Below, piece by piece: positions 36,061 through 50,704 of a stretch of 64,000 nt of DNA; the first letter of the stretch is position 1; the number at the start of each line of letters is the position of its first letter. Both the position numbers and the translations under genes were made by a program. The stretch covers positions 7,812,001 to 7,876,000 of the forward strand of contig NC_060024.1 of the NCBI RefSeq assembly GCF_021134715.1. The letters run 5' to 3'. The notes under the pieces are model-generated. The model did not search any database and had not been told where the DNA came from. It was given only the letters and a program-made list of their open reading frames with translations. Source of the stretch: Daphnia pulex (Eukaryota > Arthropoda > Branchiopoda > Diplostraca > Daphniidae).

Positions 36061-38483
36061 CTAATGAATAGGCGTCAAAGCGGCTTTGGTGCTGATGTCG
36101 GCCGCTTTCGTTTCTTTCGACTTTGTCCAGCGTTGTAGACACGGAATGAAGAAGAGCATCAAACCACTGATGGCAATCATCGAGCCGGCCAAGTAGAAAC
36201 CCGCGTCATACGAGCCGAGATTATCCTTCAAGCGGCCTGTCATTTGAAATTCGAATCACTTTGCTATCACATCACCTGAGAAGAAACTGTGCCCCTATTT
36301 ATACGCTAACTAAATCTCACGTTACCTGCTATAGGGGGGCCAACAAGGGAGGCGATGCCTTGGAAGAGCAACAACAGCCCAAAGGCGTTGGTCAATTTCT
36401 CCAGTCCGAGTAAGTCCACCAAGATGACGGATGTGAGGCCGACGTAGGCACCAATTGTAAAACCGAATGATGCACAGTAAACGATCAACGAAACGTAATC
36501 ATCACAGAAAGCGCTGAAGGCAGTAGCTAAAGAAATTCAAATGATTAAAGAACATCAAATGGATGAATTTGATCCGAAATTATGATTTACCTAAACCGCA
36601 GACTGTCAGAGCTCCGTTGTAGAGCCAAAGACGATTGAGCCAAGGTTTATCGGAGATGTAGCCGAGAATAACACGACCGATGGTATTGGCGATTCCGACG
36701 ACGGACAAGAGGAAACTGGCATTGGCCGATGGAATTCCCAACTCGAGGGCTTTATCCTATCGATAATCATACGAGTTATTAGTTATTACAGACACCTTTT
36801 AAAAAAATTCATTTGATGAGCTTACTTTGATGTAGACGTAAGGTACGTTGAAGCCGATGCTGGTACAGAAATTGGATACGGTGAAAAGAATGAAGACGGG
36901 GTCTTTCAAGAGGCCAAAGTCCATCATTTCCTTGTAGGCGTCGTAGGATGTCTTGCTGCAAGGGATCAAGCCGCAGACTTTGACCTTCTCGTTGGAGTCG
37001 GTCGTTCCGGAGCAGCCGTCATCCGGCGGGATGCGCATCACCGAGCCGGAGAAACCTTTGGGGTCGGCCCGATACTCGGGTATGTTGACCATGGAGCCGC
37101 TGTAGAGGGCGTCCTTGCGGTACATGACACCCGATCCTCCGTGGTGGGAGCGCGACCCGGCCGTCGAGCCCTTGCGGCTGGAAACCGACATGCCGGCCTC
37201 GGCGTCGGCCCGATTGCTGCTGGGCAAATTGCCGTAGCTGCCGAACTTGCGGCTCTCCTCGCCGGCCATCACGTCGGCCGTTGGCACTTGGAGAAGTTGC
37301 GGCTGGCTGCGAGCCATCCGGGCGATCGAGGCGTCTCCGACGGCCGCGTTGACAGTCAGCGTGTTGTTGGTGCTCTTCTCCTGCTGACTGATCCTGTGCA
37401 TCTCGCCGTTGACGGGCACGTCGTGAACGCTACGCCGAACGGGATCCGATCCACTAGGATGAGTCGGTGAGTTGGCAGACTCTTCGTTGATGGCCATGAG
37501 CTTCTCCTTCTCGACCATTTCGACAGCCACTTCGGAAGTGGTTCTCTTCCGTCGCGGCCTGGCCGTCTCCAGGGGCCGGAAGAGTGCTCCGAAAATGATG
37601 CAATTGAGGGTGATGGCCGTGATGATGAGCAAAGCTCCGCGCCAGCCGTACGTATTGATGAGGGCCTCGGTTAAAGGAGCGAAAATGAAAGTGCCGATGC
37701 CCGACCCGCAAACGGCGATGCCCGTGGCGAACGAACGCTTTTTCTCAAAGTAACACGTGACACTCACGATGGCCGGCAGATAAATCAGTCCGAAACCGAA
37801 ACCTGTTTAAGAGAGAGAGAGAGAGAGGTACATGATTTGTCGATATTTAGACGATGTTCAGACCACTTTCTTTTGCTAATGGAGAATTAAAAGAACTAAA
37901 AAACCAACCGGCTAGCAATCCGATCGTGACGTAAAGGGTGGTTACACTCGTCGCCAACGTGCTGATACCCAACCCGAAGGCTGCAATCAATGCTCCGACG
38001 ATTGTGATGGTCCGGCAGCCATATTTGTTCACCAGGGAACTGACAATAGGTCCTGTGCATCAGGATTAAATGTAGACTGAATAAGTTCAAAACGGTCTAG
38101 ACGCATTCAAGAGATTGTGCAGTGATGTTACCCGATCCTAGTGTGACGCCAACCATGATGGAAGCAATCCAACTGGTCCGCTCGGAGCCTTCGTCGAAAT
38201 ACCACATCAGCTCGACGATAAAAATTCCCAGCGTGTACGTGAATCCGTCAGCTGTAAGATGATTATAAATTGGTTAACGCTCAAACTGACAAGCCGGCTG
38301 ACGGATATATAATCTTCTCAGACAGTATGAATTTTGTTTTTTTGGCGGGTAAAATACTATACCGATAATGTGAATCATGAAGGAACCGAATACGACGGCC
38401 CAGCCCCATCCGCCGTCTGGGGGCGGAATCACTTCTTCATCGTCGTTGGCCGGATTCTTTTTCGCTGGAGCGCCGTGAGTCAT
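36061..38483 (-). CDS. Monocarboxylate transporter-like protein (SLC16/MFS)
   Basis: Plasma-membrane major-facilitator transporter of the MCT family (proton-linked lactate/pyruvate or related organic acids; the substrate is not deducible here). Seven exons (38363-38483, 38132-38251, 37909-38052, 36826-37802, 36591-36756, 36326-36526, 36061-36236) join in phase to 634 residues. The family signature PPPDGGWGWAVV opens TM1. TM2-6 follow (ERTSWIASIMVGVTLGSG, GFGLIYLP, FATGIAVCGSGIGTF). A long, charged, Ser-rich cytosolic loop of about 200 residues separates TM6 from TM7. The second half has the conserved IGRVILGYISDKP and FGFTIGAYVGLTSVILVDLLG. The loop is longer than in MCT1-4 and resembles the MCT12/14-type insect proteins. 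The frame is intact. Confidence 0.93.
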
Positions 38484-41260
38484 TCTTCGAATAGGAACAA
38501 CTTAAGGAACGGAAGAAAAATTCGAAGCGCAGCGCAAGTTTCGGTTCGTCGGGTTTGATAGTTGGCGTTAAAGAAGTTCTACGCTCGTGGTCATTCAATC
38601 AGAAATTTCTCGTCTCTTCAACTTTCCATCAGCATTTGTCTAGCGGCATTGTTTCCACCTTGATGAATTGTAAATGAGAGTCGAAGAGAAAATAGGTTAG
38701 ATTCCGTTAGCTTCAATATTATTATCAAGGGCTATCAAATAGATCAAATAAATAGTATTGCGTTGCGGAGTCATTTCAAACTGGTATAATAATAATATGA
38801 AGTAGTTCATTGGAACGTGATCAAATGAGGCCTCAATAACAAACCTTTCCTTGTACAAGCCCAATGCGCATGTTTTGTTTTTTTGTTTTATTTTTCACTT
38901 GTAATCTAAAATTAGAAATTGTGCCCTCTGTGTGTGTGACTGGTGTACCGTAGAGGTAATAGAGACTTCCAAAAGGAGGCATTTCGACTGGGAAAATATT
39001 TCCTTTCTCTTTGGCTTTTTCCAACATCCAACCTTACATATGTAAAAGCACACCAGTGTGGCAGTGACAGAAACTTTACGCAGTTCTTATCCAGTTTTGG
39101 CAACGACGAAAAAAGAAAAAGAAAAAAGTAATTGAGCCACGTGGTGTCTATGTAATCAGATATGCAAGCCACAACCACAAGCATATACACACACATTCAC
39201 CGTTGCCCCTTTTCGTTTTTATCTCTCCTTCAAAATTTGGTTGTGATACAACTGGGGGGAAAAAAACGCGGCCTGAAACAGACAAAATCTTTTAATCAAC
39301 GACAATCTACGTCCTTTTTCTTTTACCTGGCGTATTGATCTCACACAAATCCATACACGTTTTTATTTTCTCTTTCTTGTCTCGGCGACGTGTTTTTTTG
39401 GCCACTCGAAACTTGGCGCCCGCGCACTCTGAACGAATGGCAACTCTCGACTGCTCACACGTCACGATCTCTGTTGCCCAATGCTCTAGAGTGACTGAAC
39501 GTTTTTCGGCTAAAAAGTGGGAAAGACATCATGGCGTCCCTGGGTCCTTTTCCCCCTTACGCAGAGGAGTTAGTTAAGCCTCGTGTGGGGGCGTGTCTAA
39601 CATCGGATAGAGAGAGAGAGAGGGGAGATGCTTGACGTAACAATGGAGAAAAAAAGAGAGAGAGAGAGAGAGCGAGGGCTAAAGCCGAGCGGATGAGGGG
39701 AGAGATATTACGTATTGATGTTGTAGACCCTATGTAACTCCCCTAGTTCTTCCCCCTCTGCATCCGCTTTTCTCCCCCCTATCTACTCTTCAGAGTTTAG
39801 ACTTTCCCCAACTGCAAACGGGCAACACGATGCTGAGGGAAGATAACCCAAACTTAATATTATATTAGATGTTGAAAGGAGAAAATAGACAAAGATGTAG
39901 GCGTCAGTGCTATCTATTCTTCCCTCATATATCGATTGAAATGGAGTCGACCGTTTCAAGAACTTCTCTCTACCACTGATGGTAATAAAATCGAATAAAA
40001 TATAATAACAACAACGTTGCATTGAATTACGTCCATTCTCTCGAGTGATGGTGCGAAAAGTTTCAATGAGATGCCCAGCGCTACGTGATTAAATTACAAA
40101 TTGGGAGTCGAAGAATTTTAATGAGTAAAATGTTTGCGGCCGTGAATTCTCTTTATTCAACCGACCAACAATACGGTCGAGTAATTATCAGGTTTTTTAA
40201 AATTATTTAAAAACAACTCAATTTCGCGAAGAGAAAATAAAAGCTATTTTGGACGCTCGGCGCAACCACAGCTGTCCCTGATGTGACCGTGATCATTACA
40301 AATGTGCCAAGGAGAAAGCGAAAAGGCTCGGATAAGTTAATTGCGAACAGCCGGTATAGGTATATAGCCCCTATATAGTCGCTATATAGCCCCGCCTTTA
40401 ATTTAAAATAAGAAAAAAAGAGAAAATTTGATGAAATAAACCAAAAGGAATATAGATAGAGAGACAAGCCCAAATATTCATTTGCTTTCTTATTTTTTTT
40501 TTTGTTATATTTTCATTTACTCTTGAACTTTTTCTTGCTCCGTTCCGTTGGCGTTATTCGAAACCGGCATTCAATTCAAATTACCGGATAGGGAAAAAAA
40601 GGAAAACAAAAACCAGCGGACCTGATAAGCTCCTAGGAGAGATGTAAGATCGTCGCAGGGTCGATGAGAGGGGCCACATTGGAAAAAAAATTTACGACCA
40701 AAGTCTAATCGATAGACTAGACGTAGTTATCACAACCGTCTAGAAAGTGACGTGGGTGAAACTCGAATGCAAATGTGTCCCCCCGTCTTTAAGGAATGTC
40801 AATAGGACTGAAATGGGTGGGAATTTCCGTTCAAGACTACAACAATCTCAAAATCGATCCAAAAATAATGTCAATCAATTTAAAAAGACAAAAAAAACTT
40901 CTACTGTGTGTAACGTTTAATCTCCAAAGTCTAACGTCCATCCAAGTAAACGATTTTGTAAGAGATGCGAGATCGTCAATGGGGGTCATTACAGATAACC
41001 AGCTTAGTGACAGCTTCTGTAGGTGTCTAATTTGTGAACGGTTCAGAAAAGTTCAGAAATAGGATTTCGTCGTATTTTTGGAAAATTGAAAAAACAGCGA
41101 CCCGTATAGTGTAGTATAGCCTGCTTCACCGCGAAAGAGATAAACGTAACAAGTCTTGATGTTTGTCTGCTCTGAGCTCGCTCAATTCATCATCCGGTCT
41201 CGACGCCTATGGGTTTGAATTGACGGCAGGATTGTTTGTTCAGCCGTGCGAGTAAACCGA
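38484..41260. other. Transporter 5' region and gene-free DNA
   Basis: Upstream of the transporter start. GA microsatellites lie at 39608-39622 and 39655-39672, with a long T tract near 40490-40505. No further exon is supportable. A non-coding first exon of the transporter could lie here. Confidence 0.4.
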
Positions 41261-43391
41261 ATTATTTGCGCAAACTGGTCGTGTGATTTATTACGCTGGT
41301 GGGGAAGCCAGCCGTCTTAGATCGACATTTAAAGGAAAAGCGCAAACTGTTAGTTGTTGTTGAAGATGAAATTCGCTTTAGCCGTGACGCGATGGAAGAG
41401 TCGGAAGAAGGAAATTGACTTCCATTTGTGTTTATTTCAAACTGTTCATATGGATGGGTGAATGCGGAAGTTGGAGCGACGTTGGAAATGGATCCACTAG
41501 GGATTCTGGGCAGCTGAAATGTTATCCACTCGCGATGACATTTCAAAGTTACATTTTTAGAATTTCAAGCGCTGGATCAAATTCGAGACAAGCGCCATTT
41601 CTACGCTTGAGGCCCACTCGTAGATGTATAGAATGAAAATGAATCTCAAGAGTTAAATAGTCTCAACTTACCCTAGTATCAATGATGTAAGGAAATGCTG
41701 AACTGAAGAGACCGGTTTTCAAAAAAAAAAAAGGGGTAGGCTAACGAGAAATGCCTCGATCAACCCGGACGACTGCCGCTGAATAAATGATTTCGTTTAT
41801 AGTTGGCTGCTTATCGCAGCGCTGCAAAGAAGATGTACGGGTGGCGCTATCTGGACAATTTTCTGGTCTCTACAAATGCGATCATCGCTCGTCTCAGCTT
41901 GAACTCAGTTGATTAGACATCAGCATTTTCTCTATTGTGTCAGCTGGACTGGCAATTCCCTGAGTTCGTACGAGGACAAATGAGCGATTCAGCATTAAAA
42001 TTTATTACAAACGTGATCAGGTTTCCTGTCATTGGTGGGCGCAGAACTACAGACTCATCAGGCCATCTGGTAGCGGGATTACCAACTTCAATAGAACACA
42101 GCAGTTTGGTCAAGTAGACTCAAGTCAAGTTGACTTATAAAGCGCTTGGAACTTTTTTGTTTTAAATAAAAGCTGTAACAAAGAGATCCTGTTGAAGGAA
42201 GGCAAAAATCAAAAAATTTCAATGGAGATTTCCTTTTTGCGGTTGACTTTTAAGGGTCAGATCACGGGATCAGTCAGTGTAGGGAAAGCCAATTCTTCTT
42301 CTTGGCACTTCAGTAGCAACTGTCTAAAAGCTGACCATTTGTTAGGCCACACCGGCTGTTTCAGCGATTGACAGCTGTTTTATTTGTTTCTGTATATTCC
42401 AGCCTGTACGGCATTCCTCTCGGTAAACCAAAAATGAGATTCAAGATTCATTATTCCTTTACGTGTATTTTGTGCAAATAGACTAAATTTTCCCTGAGGG
42501 TTATACTTCTAGTATACCGAAGGCTCTTAAGTTTCTGATCATGTCATGTATCGTATCGTATCGTAGTAATCGATACCTTCTTGGAGTTGGGCTCCAAAAG
42601 GTTTATTGTCAGTTTGGTCTTTTGCTATCTTCTTTTTTTCTACTTGACCGATTTATTCCAAATTTCGGTAACCTTCTTAACTTAATTTCTTTGAGTATTA
42701 CTGGATATTTTCGTTCGTATCTGTTTAAGTTTTTTTTATTTATTTTTTTCCGTAATCCCCATGTGTAGCTTTTCTAGTCTTAGGGCAACTGCATGTTTGT
42801 GAGCCTTTGCATGTGAACGCCCGTATCCATTTTCCACTACAGGCACTACTTCTTTCCGCAATTTTCATTCCCTTTACTTTTGTCAAGCGTGGTCGAAAGA
42901 CTCGTAGCCATTGCATCCTAGGATACGTCATGTTTTCTGTTTGTTTTAAATTTGTATCAGTGCACAAAAAACTTGGTGCATAATCGTGACGTGTTGCAGC
43001 CAAACTCTCTGAAAAATGGATTCAACAAATTATGGAGGTATTTAAAAATTTCGTTGGAATATTCATGTGACTACTGACTTTGACTACTAATTTCCATCAT
43101 GTAGGATACATTTTACTCCATATTATAGTCGTTGGTCTATCAAAAGATCATCCACTGACAGCTCCTGATGCCTTGGAATTGGCTTATAAATTTCAAGACG
43201 GTGCAAAACAATGAAGCATCTATGGTTCTTTGTGCTAACTTCGTCTCACTCATTGTCTTGGGAATATTGTCCTGCCACAAGGTATCCAATTATATGTTCT
43301 ACCGTTAAAGTGTCACAAGCTAATTTATTTGTTATCATAGGTTGCATTCCTCTAAATCTGGCTATTAGCACTTTGGCTTCATTGAAAGAGC
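41261..43391. other. Intergenic with unassigned open pieces
   Basis: Open frames at 41262-41546 (minus), 41935-42117 (plus) and 42740-43003 (minus) show no recognisable domain and no in-phase partner exons. A short acceptor-led segment at 43105-43214 is open (starting GYILLHIIVVGLSKDHP) but does not match the ALG6 sequence that follows. Confidence 0.3.
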
Positions 43392-44079
43392 TTGCACGAT
43401 AGAATCTTTTTTCCTGGTCACCTCATTCAAGTTGTTTTTTCAGCAGAACTAAACTTTAAGCAAATGGAGCTTTATCACGCTATACCCATGTTCTTCTATT
43501 TGCTGGCTTCTTGTCACCGTAGGGGTTCCTCCTTAATATCAACTTTGAAATTTGATAAGTATTGGGATTGTAACATTGGCCACTTTTACCATTATTTGGT
43601 ATCTATTTTTACAATTTCATAATGGGCTTTTGCAACAAGTTCTCTCCAGAGTCTTTCCTTTCAACCGCGGAATTTTTGAAGATTATGTTGCCAACTTCTG
43701 GTGCACATTAAATGTTTTGGTCAAAATCCGACGAATAATGGAACCCACCGCTATCGCTAGATATTGTTTACTGCTAACAGCTCTTTTCAGTTTCCCTTGT
43801 GGACTTCATCTATATTTTAAGAACAGTTCGCGTAATTTGCATATCTCTTTGATCAACGTGTCTCTTGCATTTTTCCTATTCTCCTATCACGTCCTTGAGA
43901 AATCAATCCTTTTAGTAACGTTGCCTGCTTCCATAGCTAGTCCTTATTTCTCATTCACTGCCTTCTGGTTTCTCTCCATTTCCCATTTCTCTATGTTACC
44001 ACAGTACGCCAAAGATGATTTGATTATCCCTGATGTGGTTGACTTGCTCTCTATTGTTTGCTGGCTCATAGCAGCTTGA
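43392..44079 (+). pseudogene. Alg6: ALG6-like glucosyltransferase fragment
   Basis: ALG6 is the ER dolichyl-phosphate-glucose alpha-1,3-glucosyltransferase that adds the first glucose to Man9GlcNAc2-PP-dolichol. Frame one (from about 43430) gives LNFKQMELYHAIPMFFYLL. A one-base frame change near 43555 leads to frame two (43552-44079) with RVFPFNRGIFEDYVANFWC, SLAFFLFSYHVLEKSILLV and FWFLSISHFSMLPQYAKDDL, all close to family signatures. The usual HFQYN region and about 300 N-terminal residues are absent upstream, as is the C-terminus. I read it as a truncated, frameshifted duplicate. A very short intron at the shift is an alternative I consider less likely. Confidence 0.65.
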
Positions 44080-45036
44080 TATTAGATTTGCCTCAATCTA
44101 TGGAGTTAAAATGTCTAGCTGGTATTTCGGCGATTGGAAGTGCCGTTTTGGCTGTTATGTTTCTCACATGATATGGTTGAAAGATATTGATACAAACCTT
44201 TTCATTACTCTCAAAGTTTTAATTTATTTTAAGGACTGTGGCGTTTCTGAAATTACAAATATCTAATTTAAATGTTAAACTAATCACGATGTAAACTACA
44301 TCTTTCCCTGTAGTTTTTCACGCAGATTCAGCTGATAAAGAAAATAATGCCGAAAAGCGCAAAGTGTGAACGCCAACTGTTCCCTAAACATGACTAAACT
44401 ACCGAACCAATGGGAAACCGTTCACACAACGTTTAAACCAATGGGAAGCCGATAAGAAATCACATGACATCCACTAAACATTTTTAGACCTTTGTAGCGC
44501 AGACATACGGTTACGTTAAATCGCAAATGATTATTTAAAAATATACATAGAAAATACATCACGGTTGTGCTTACGATTGTGTCTCTAAAGACAGATCTTT
44601 AATCGCTGTATGGGAAATTTGGTTATTGCTGGACACAGGAACATTCAATGAAGTCGCCAAAGACGACCTAAATTTTTTGGGCGACGGACCTGCAATGTGC
44701 GACATGATGCACCGATATAAAAAACTCTATTAAGAACACAGCCATGCATAAAGATTGCACATAACGAATTTAACGATACCATTCCCTCACTACCCTATAC
44801 ATATGGTTCCCCTAGCGACCACACCCATCATTACAAAATGAACGATTATGGTTTATATATTGCCCCGATTTTACTGCCACCTCTTTCACCTCAACATTTG
44901 CCATTATTTCCAGCTATTGTACTGCCATCTTGGGGGGGGGGGATGACAAAAAACGAATACATAGTTATCCCAATAGCCACAATAACCCGAAGGCGTATAC
45001 CCAAGGACCTTGTTTATTTAGTTTCCTTTGACGTTT
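44080..45036. other. Intergenic; one exon-like open segment
   Basis: A plus-strand segment at 44551-44733 is open for 60 codons before TAA and reads like protein (RSLIAVWEIWLLLDTGTFNE) but has no ATG and no recognised family. A G run of nine lies near 44933. Otherwise nothing. Confidence 0.25.
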
Positions 45037-46671
45037 TTAAAGCAATAGTCTGTAGAAAGTAAGCATCGAAATCAACAGCAAAAACGGTGTTTGAATAGAT
45101 GTCGCATGATTGTCCTTTGCACAACGGGCTTTGTAAACTTGCGCGTCTAACTGGTCGAAGCTAGTGCCATTAGTGCACATCCCGTCCGTCACTCTTGCTA
45201 GCAGGTATCTTTTTTCGTTGATGAGCCAATCCAGGTGGCAGTCATTGCATGTTATGGGATCTGAAAAGAAAAATAAGGAAAATGAACCTGGTCTAAGTTT
45301 AAAAAGTAAATTCTCTGGAATAACTATGACCTACTTCCGTAAATGTTAAAAGAGCCGGAAGAGTAAATCATTTCTTCTAATATGTCTTCATATGTTTCAC
45401 GTGGAAAGCTAATTAGCCGGTTGAAAACCATGTAGACCAAAGTTGGCCGGAAGTTGCCTGATTTGTGTTAACAATAAATTCACGATTTATAATAGGTAAT
45501 CAATTCTAATTTCGGAAGGAGATGGTGTTTTACCTTGAAAAGCTCCCGGTTCAACACTTTGAATTAGCATGTTACCCAGCCATAGGGAATCTAAAGTGGA
45601 TGACAAAGCCAACGATCCGGTAGGCAGTGAGCTGATGAGGTTAGCGCTTAAATCCAGCGTGTTGAGGTATGTTAGATTTCTAACAGCTGGAGGGACTCTA
45701 GTGAGTCCTAAATTGGGTAGGTACAAGCCACGCAGGGAGTTGGCGTAGTACAACAGCGTTTCCAAGATCTTTTCCATGGTTTCCTGATCCGTATCGATAG
45801 CTGCGTTGATGGTAATCGTATCCAGGAATGGAGTTTGAGCTGGATCGTGCCACTCGCGGAGTCCAGTCAGACCGAATAATTCGACCGTTCGCATGTGGGG
45901 CATGAACGGCATTTTCGCCAGGGTGGTCATGGTGGTGTTGTACAACCGAAGCGATGCCAAAACCCTCAGCTGAGCCAGAAAAGCGAAATCGAATTCTGTC
46001 AAGTCGCAGAAATTAATCCCGAACGCGGTGGTCGTTGCGGCCGTGAGTATGAATGCCTGGGGGTCGATGAGACCGAGCTTTCCTGAATCGCCTATGCATT
46101 CGAAGATGATTGAAACGGCCGTCTTATTGCTGAAAAAATTGGCAGGAATAGACATGGATTCAGTGAGGCTGATTTTCACCTCAGTGTGCTTGACAATGGG
46201 AGTGCGCTGAAAGGTCTGCGTAATGACGTTCAATTCTTCGGCTGATGACGCATTGCAGTAGACGTTGTAGGTTTCATATGGCCAGAAATCGCAGATGCAC
46301 TGAGGACTGTAGTCCAATTCGACTGGACACGCCGACCCCAGACGTTCTTCTGGGATTTCCCGTGCCACTTGAAGAGATAGTACCGTTTCATGGCACTCTG
46401 CGCCAATTAAAATCAGCAACTTCACGCACCAGAGGGGAAAAAAAAGAAAAATTTAAGGTTGAAATAAATTAGGCTGCTAATTTTATTCTGACTTCTGATT
46501 ACGTGGCTTCAGAAGCACAGTTGTTTCAATCAAGTAATTGAAAAATAAATATTTAAATCAAGAAATCAAATTCTTGTGGTTGTGCGACTCCAAATGATTC
46601 GCACGTTCGATTATTCAAACGTAACTATTGCGCAAAAATGTAATACTAACCCCAAGTAATAAACGCAACAT
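45037..46671 (-). CDS. Secreted LRR protein, luciferin-monooxygenase non-catalytic-like
   Basis: Four exons (46651-46671, 45534-46419, 45335-45457, 45037-45260) join in phase to 417 residues. The start gives signal peptide MLRLLLGLLILIGAECHE, split by an intron after seven residues. A cysteine N-cap follows (CPVELDYSPQCICDFWPYET with a later C), then degenerate and canonical leucine-rich repeats (NSLRGLYLPNLGLTRVPPAV, LNTLDLSANLISSLPTGSL, LDSLWLGNMLIQSVEPGAF). An LRR C-cap has CNDCHLDWLI and C-NGT. The C-terminus is hydrophobic (FLLLISMLTFYRLLL), possibly a GPI or membrane anchor. Proteins of this build are often annotated as the non-catalytic subunit of Oplophorus luciferase. That is a similarity name and does not imply light production. 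It is probably an extracellular binding protein. Confidence 0.85.
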
Positions 46672-47644
46672 GTTTCTGGCCAACTGTTTTTTTCGTGACT
46701 AAAATGTGTATCTTATTTTTTAATCGGTTATCACTTCAACACGGAATATTAGTGTAAATAAATAATTTTTCATTTGTTGATGCATTAGTCTTATCATGCA
46801 CTTTGTTACCATAGGTGATCGGATTAAACTTTAGTACATCACGATTACCTGACTTATCACTGCGTAGCAAGGTTAGGTTTTCAACAAAGATTATAAGTTG
46901 TTCAATGTTACTTACTCATAGTCTTTAGCCAGTTCTTTATTGATTCTAATAAAATCTGGAAAACATTTCATTGGAGGTGCTCATTAATAACGATTTTTAA
47001 ATGTTTTTGACAAACTTCCAATCTTTGGAATCAAATGTTTCGCAAATAATAAAAGATGAACACGTTAAAGAAAAACGAAATGTGAATAACGTTCCATTTT
47101 CAGTGCAACAGCATCCGTTTTATTTTGTTCCGGTTTAATCAGGGCACCCTGATCGATGGGAAAGAAACGGCGAGACTGCGAATGATCGTCTTTCCCTTGC
47201 AGCTTGCATCTCACGTTTCTAAGACGAACAAGACCCCGGAAAATATACAATCACGAACACACTCAGTGGCGATTACATTTACAAAAGGGAAATGGCGAAA
47301 CGCTACGCATCGGTAAATGCAAAATGATTTTTTTTTTCCTTTAAAAGAAAAATAATAACTGATGTGTTTAAACATGATGAATCAATCAAGTGTACTTCAC
47401 ATTAAGTCAGGATTTTCTTTTTCTTTTCGCATTATTTGTCATATAGCCATTTTAAAATTGTAATAAGAAAGACATCAACATTCGCAATTGATATGGTAAT
47501 CAGTGAGAAAATTAAAATCTATATTTGTCGTTCGGCAGAGGTTTAAATCGTTATTGGAGACAGAACGCAACAGGTTTGTATGACAATTTACTTATTGTTT
47601 TTAAAGTTGTTCCGCAGTTGTACTTGTACCGCTTCCATCCGATT
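46672..47644. other. Intergenic, nothing recognised
   Basis: AT-rich spacer between two same-strand genes. It should hold the LRR gene promoter and the protease 3' UTR. Short frames at 47065-47316 overlap on both strands and have no motif. Confidence 0.4.
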
Positions 47645-49590
<1,946 letters not shown>

Positions 49591-50704
49591 TTCATCCGCT
49601 CGTAGTGATTAATGCTATCTGAGAAACGTTGTGATATTTCGAGTATAGTTTTTTTCCCGTACGGATGCAAAGAACACTGTGTGATGAAGCTCCACACTTT
49701 TTCACGACCAATCACTAGAACCAACTGGCAGAACTTGATTTTTCCCTTTTCCTTTCCGAGGCAACCACATTAGGACAAACTCGCCAGTCGTTCGTCAGCG
49801 TCCCACTTCACGATTCTTTCTTGTGTTATTGCATGTTTCTTTTTCCCTTTGGAGGAGGACTACACAATACACTCGCACTCGACGGTGACCGAACCAGAGA
49901 CGATCGACTATCTCGTGAGCAGCCCCCTTGAAAGCCAAGAGCGCAGTTTCTTTAAATGCGGAAGTTTCCAGAGCTGGCATGATTACGAATATAATACAAT
50001 CAGTCCTGTACACAGGCTACCACATTGGTCTTGGTTGTCTCCGCCTTTCTGACCTGGGAGGGTCGGCCCTTTTAGTCGAAGAAGGGGGTTTCGTCCGCTA
50101 GGATGTCTGAAGTGGGGCAGTGTTTCTAAAGGAGCGTACAGGTTGGAAATAAAAGCCTCCGGGTCAACGATCTTGCGTGACAGCTAGCCTTTAGTACTCA
50201 TTCCTTTCGTATTAATTAGAAGGTTGAACTTCAAATCGCGGCCAGGCTATGCTTCCAGCAAACAAATTTAGTACGGTAACGCGTTGCTTCACCGCTATGT
50301 GTTGGGTTGTCAGACATACGGTGAAGCTTAGCTTCCAAGTCCCAATCCAAATGATATTTAAAGCTAAACTTTAAATTGGTCGCCATATTTCGAACGGACG
50401 TCTATTAAAAAAGTTGAATTCGTTATTTTTTTAAGCCAAATTTTTATGGGATATGGTGTAGCTTCAGTTTTCGTTGTTAAAATACATTTTTATTTCTATA
50501 AAGGAGCAATCAATGAATAACCGATTCAGATTCCAGAGTTTGGGCTCCACCACTAGTCCTCAGTTTACTATACAAAAAATTGAAGGTAAGGTAGTTTTGT
50601 TATGGCAACGTTGTTGTTGATTGGCGCGCGCTTATCATTATTTAAAAAAATTTAGATTAGGTTTTCTGGCAACCCATACCATTTTTCGTAATCATCAGCA
50701 GCAA
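49591..50704. other. Intergenic upstream of protease
   Basis: Contains the protease upstream region and a GC-richer patch around 50030-50150 without a domain. No supportable exon. Confidence 0.4.

Noticed and set aside
37141-37470. Plus-strand 109-codon frame opposite the transporter loop
   Set aside because: Antisense shadow of the transporter's long GC-rich exon.
46245-46425. LRR protein start at 46425
   Set aside because: That codon is GTG; a separate ATG exon at 46651-46671 joins in phase and completes a proper signal peptide.
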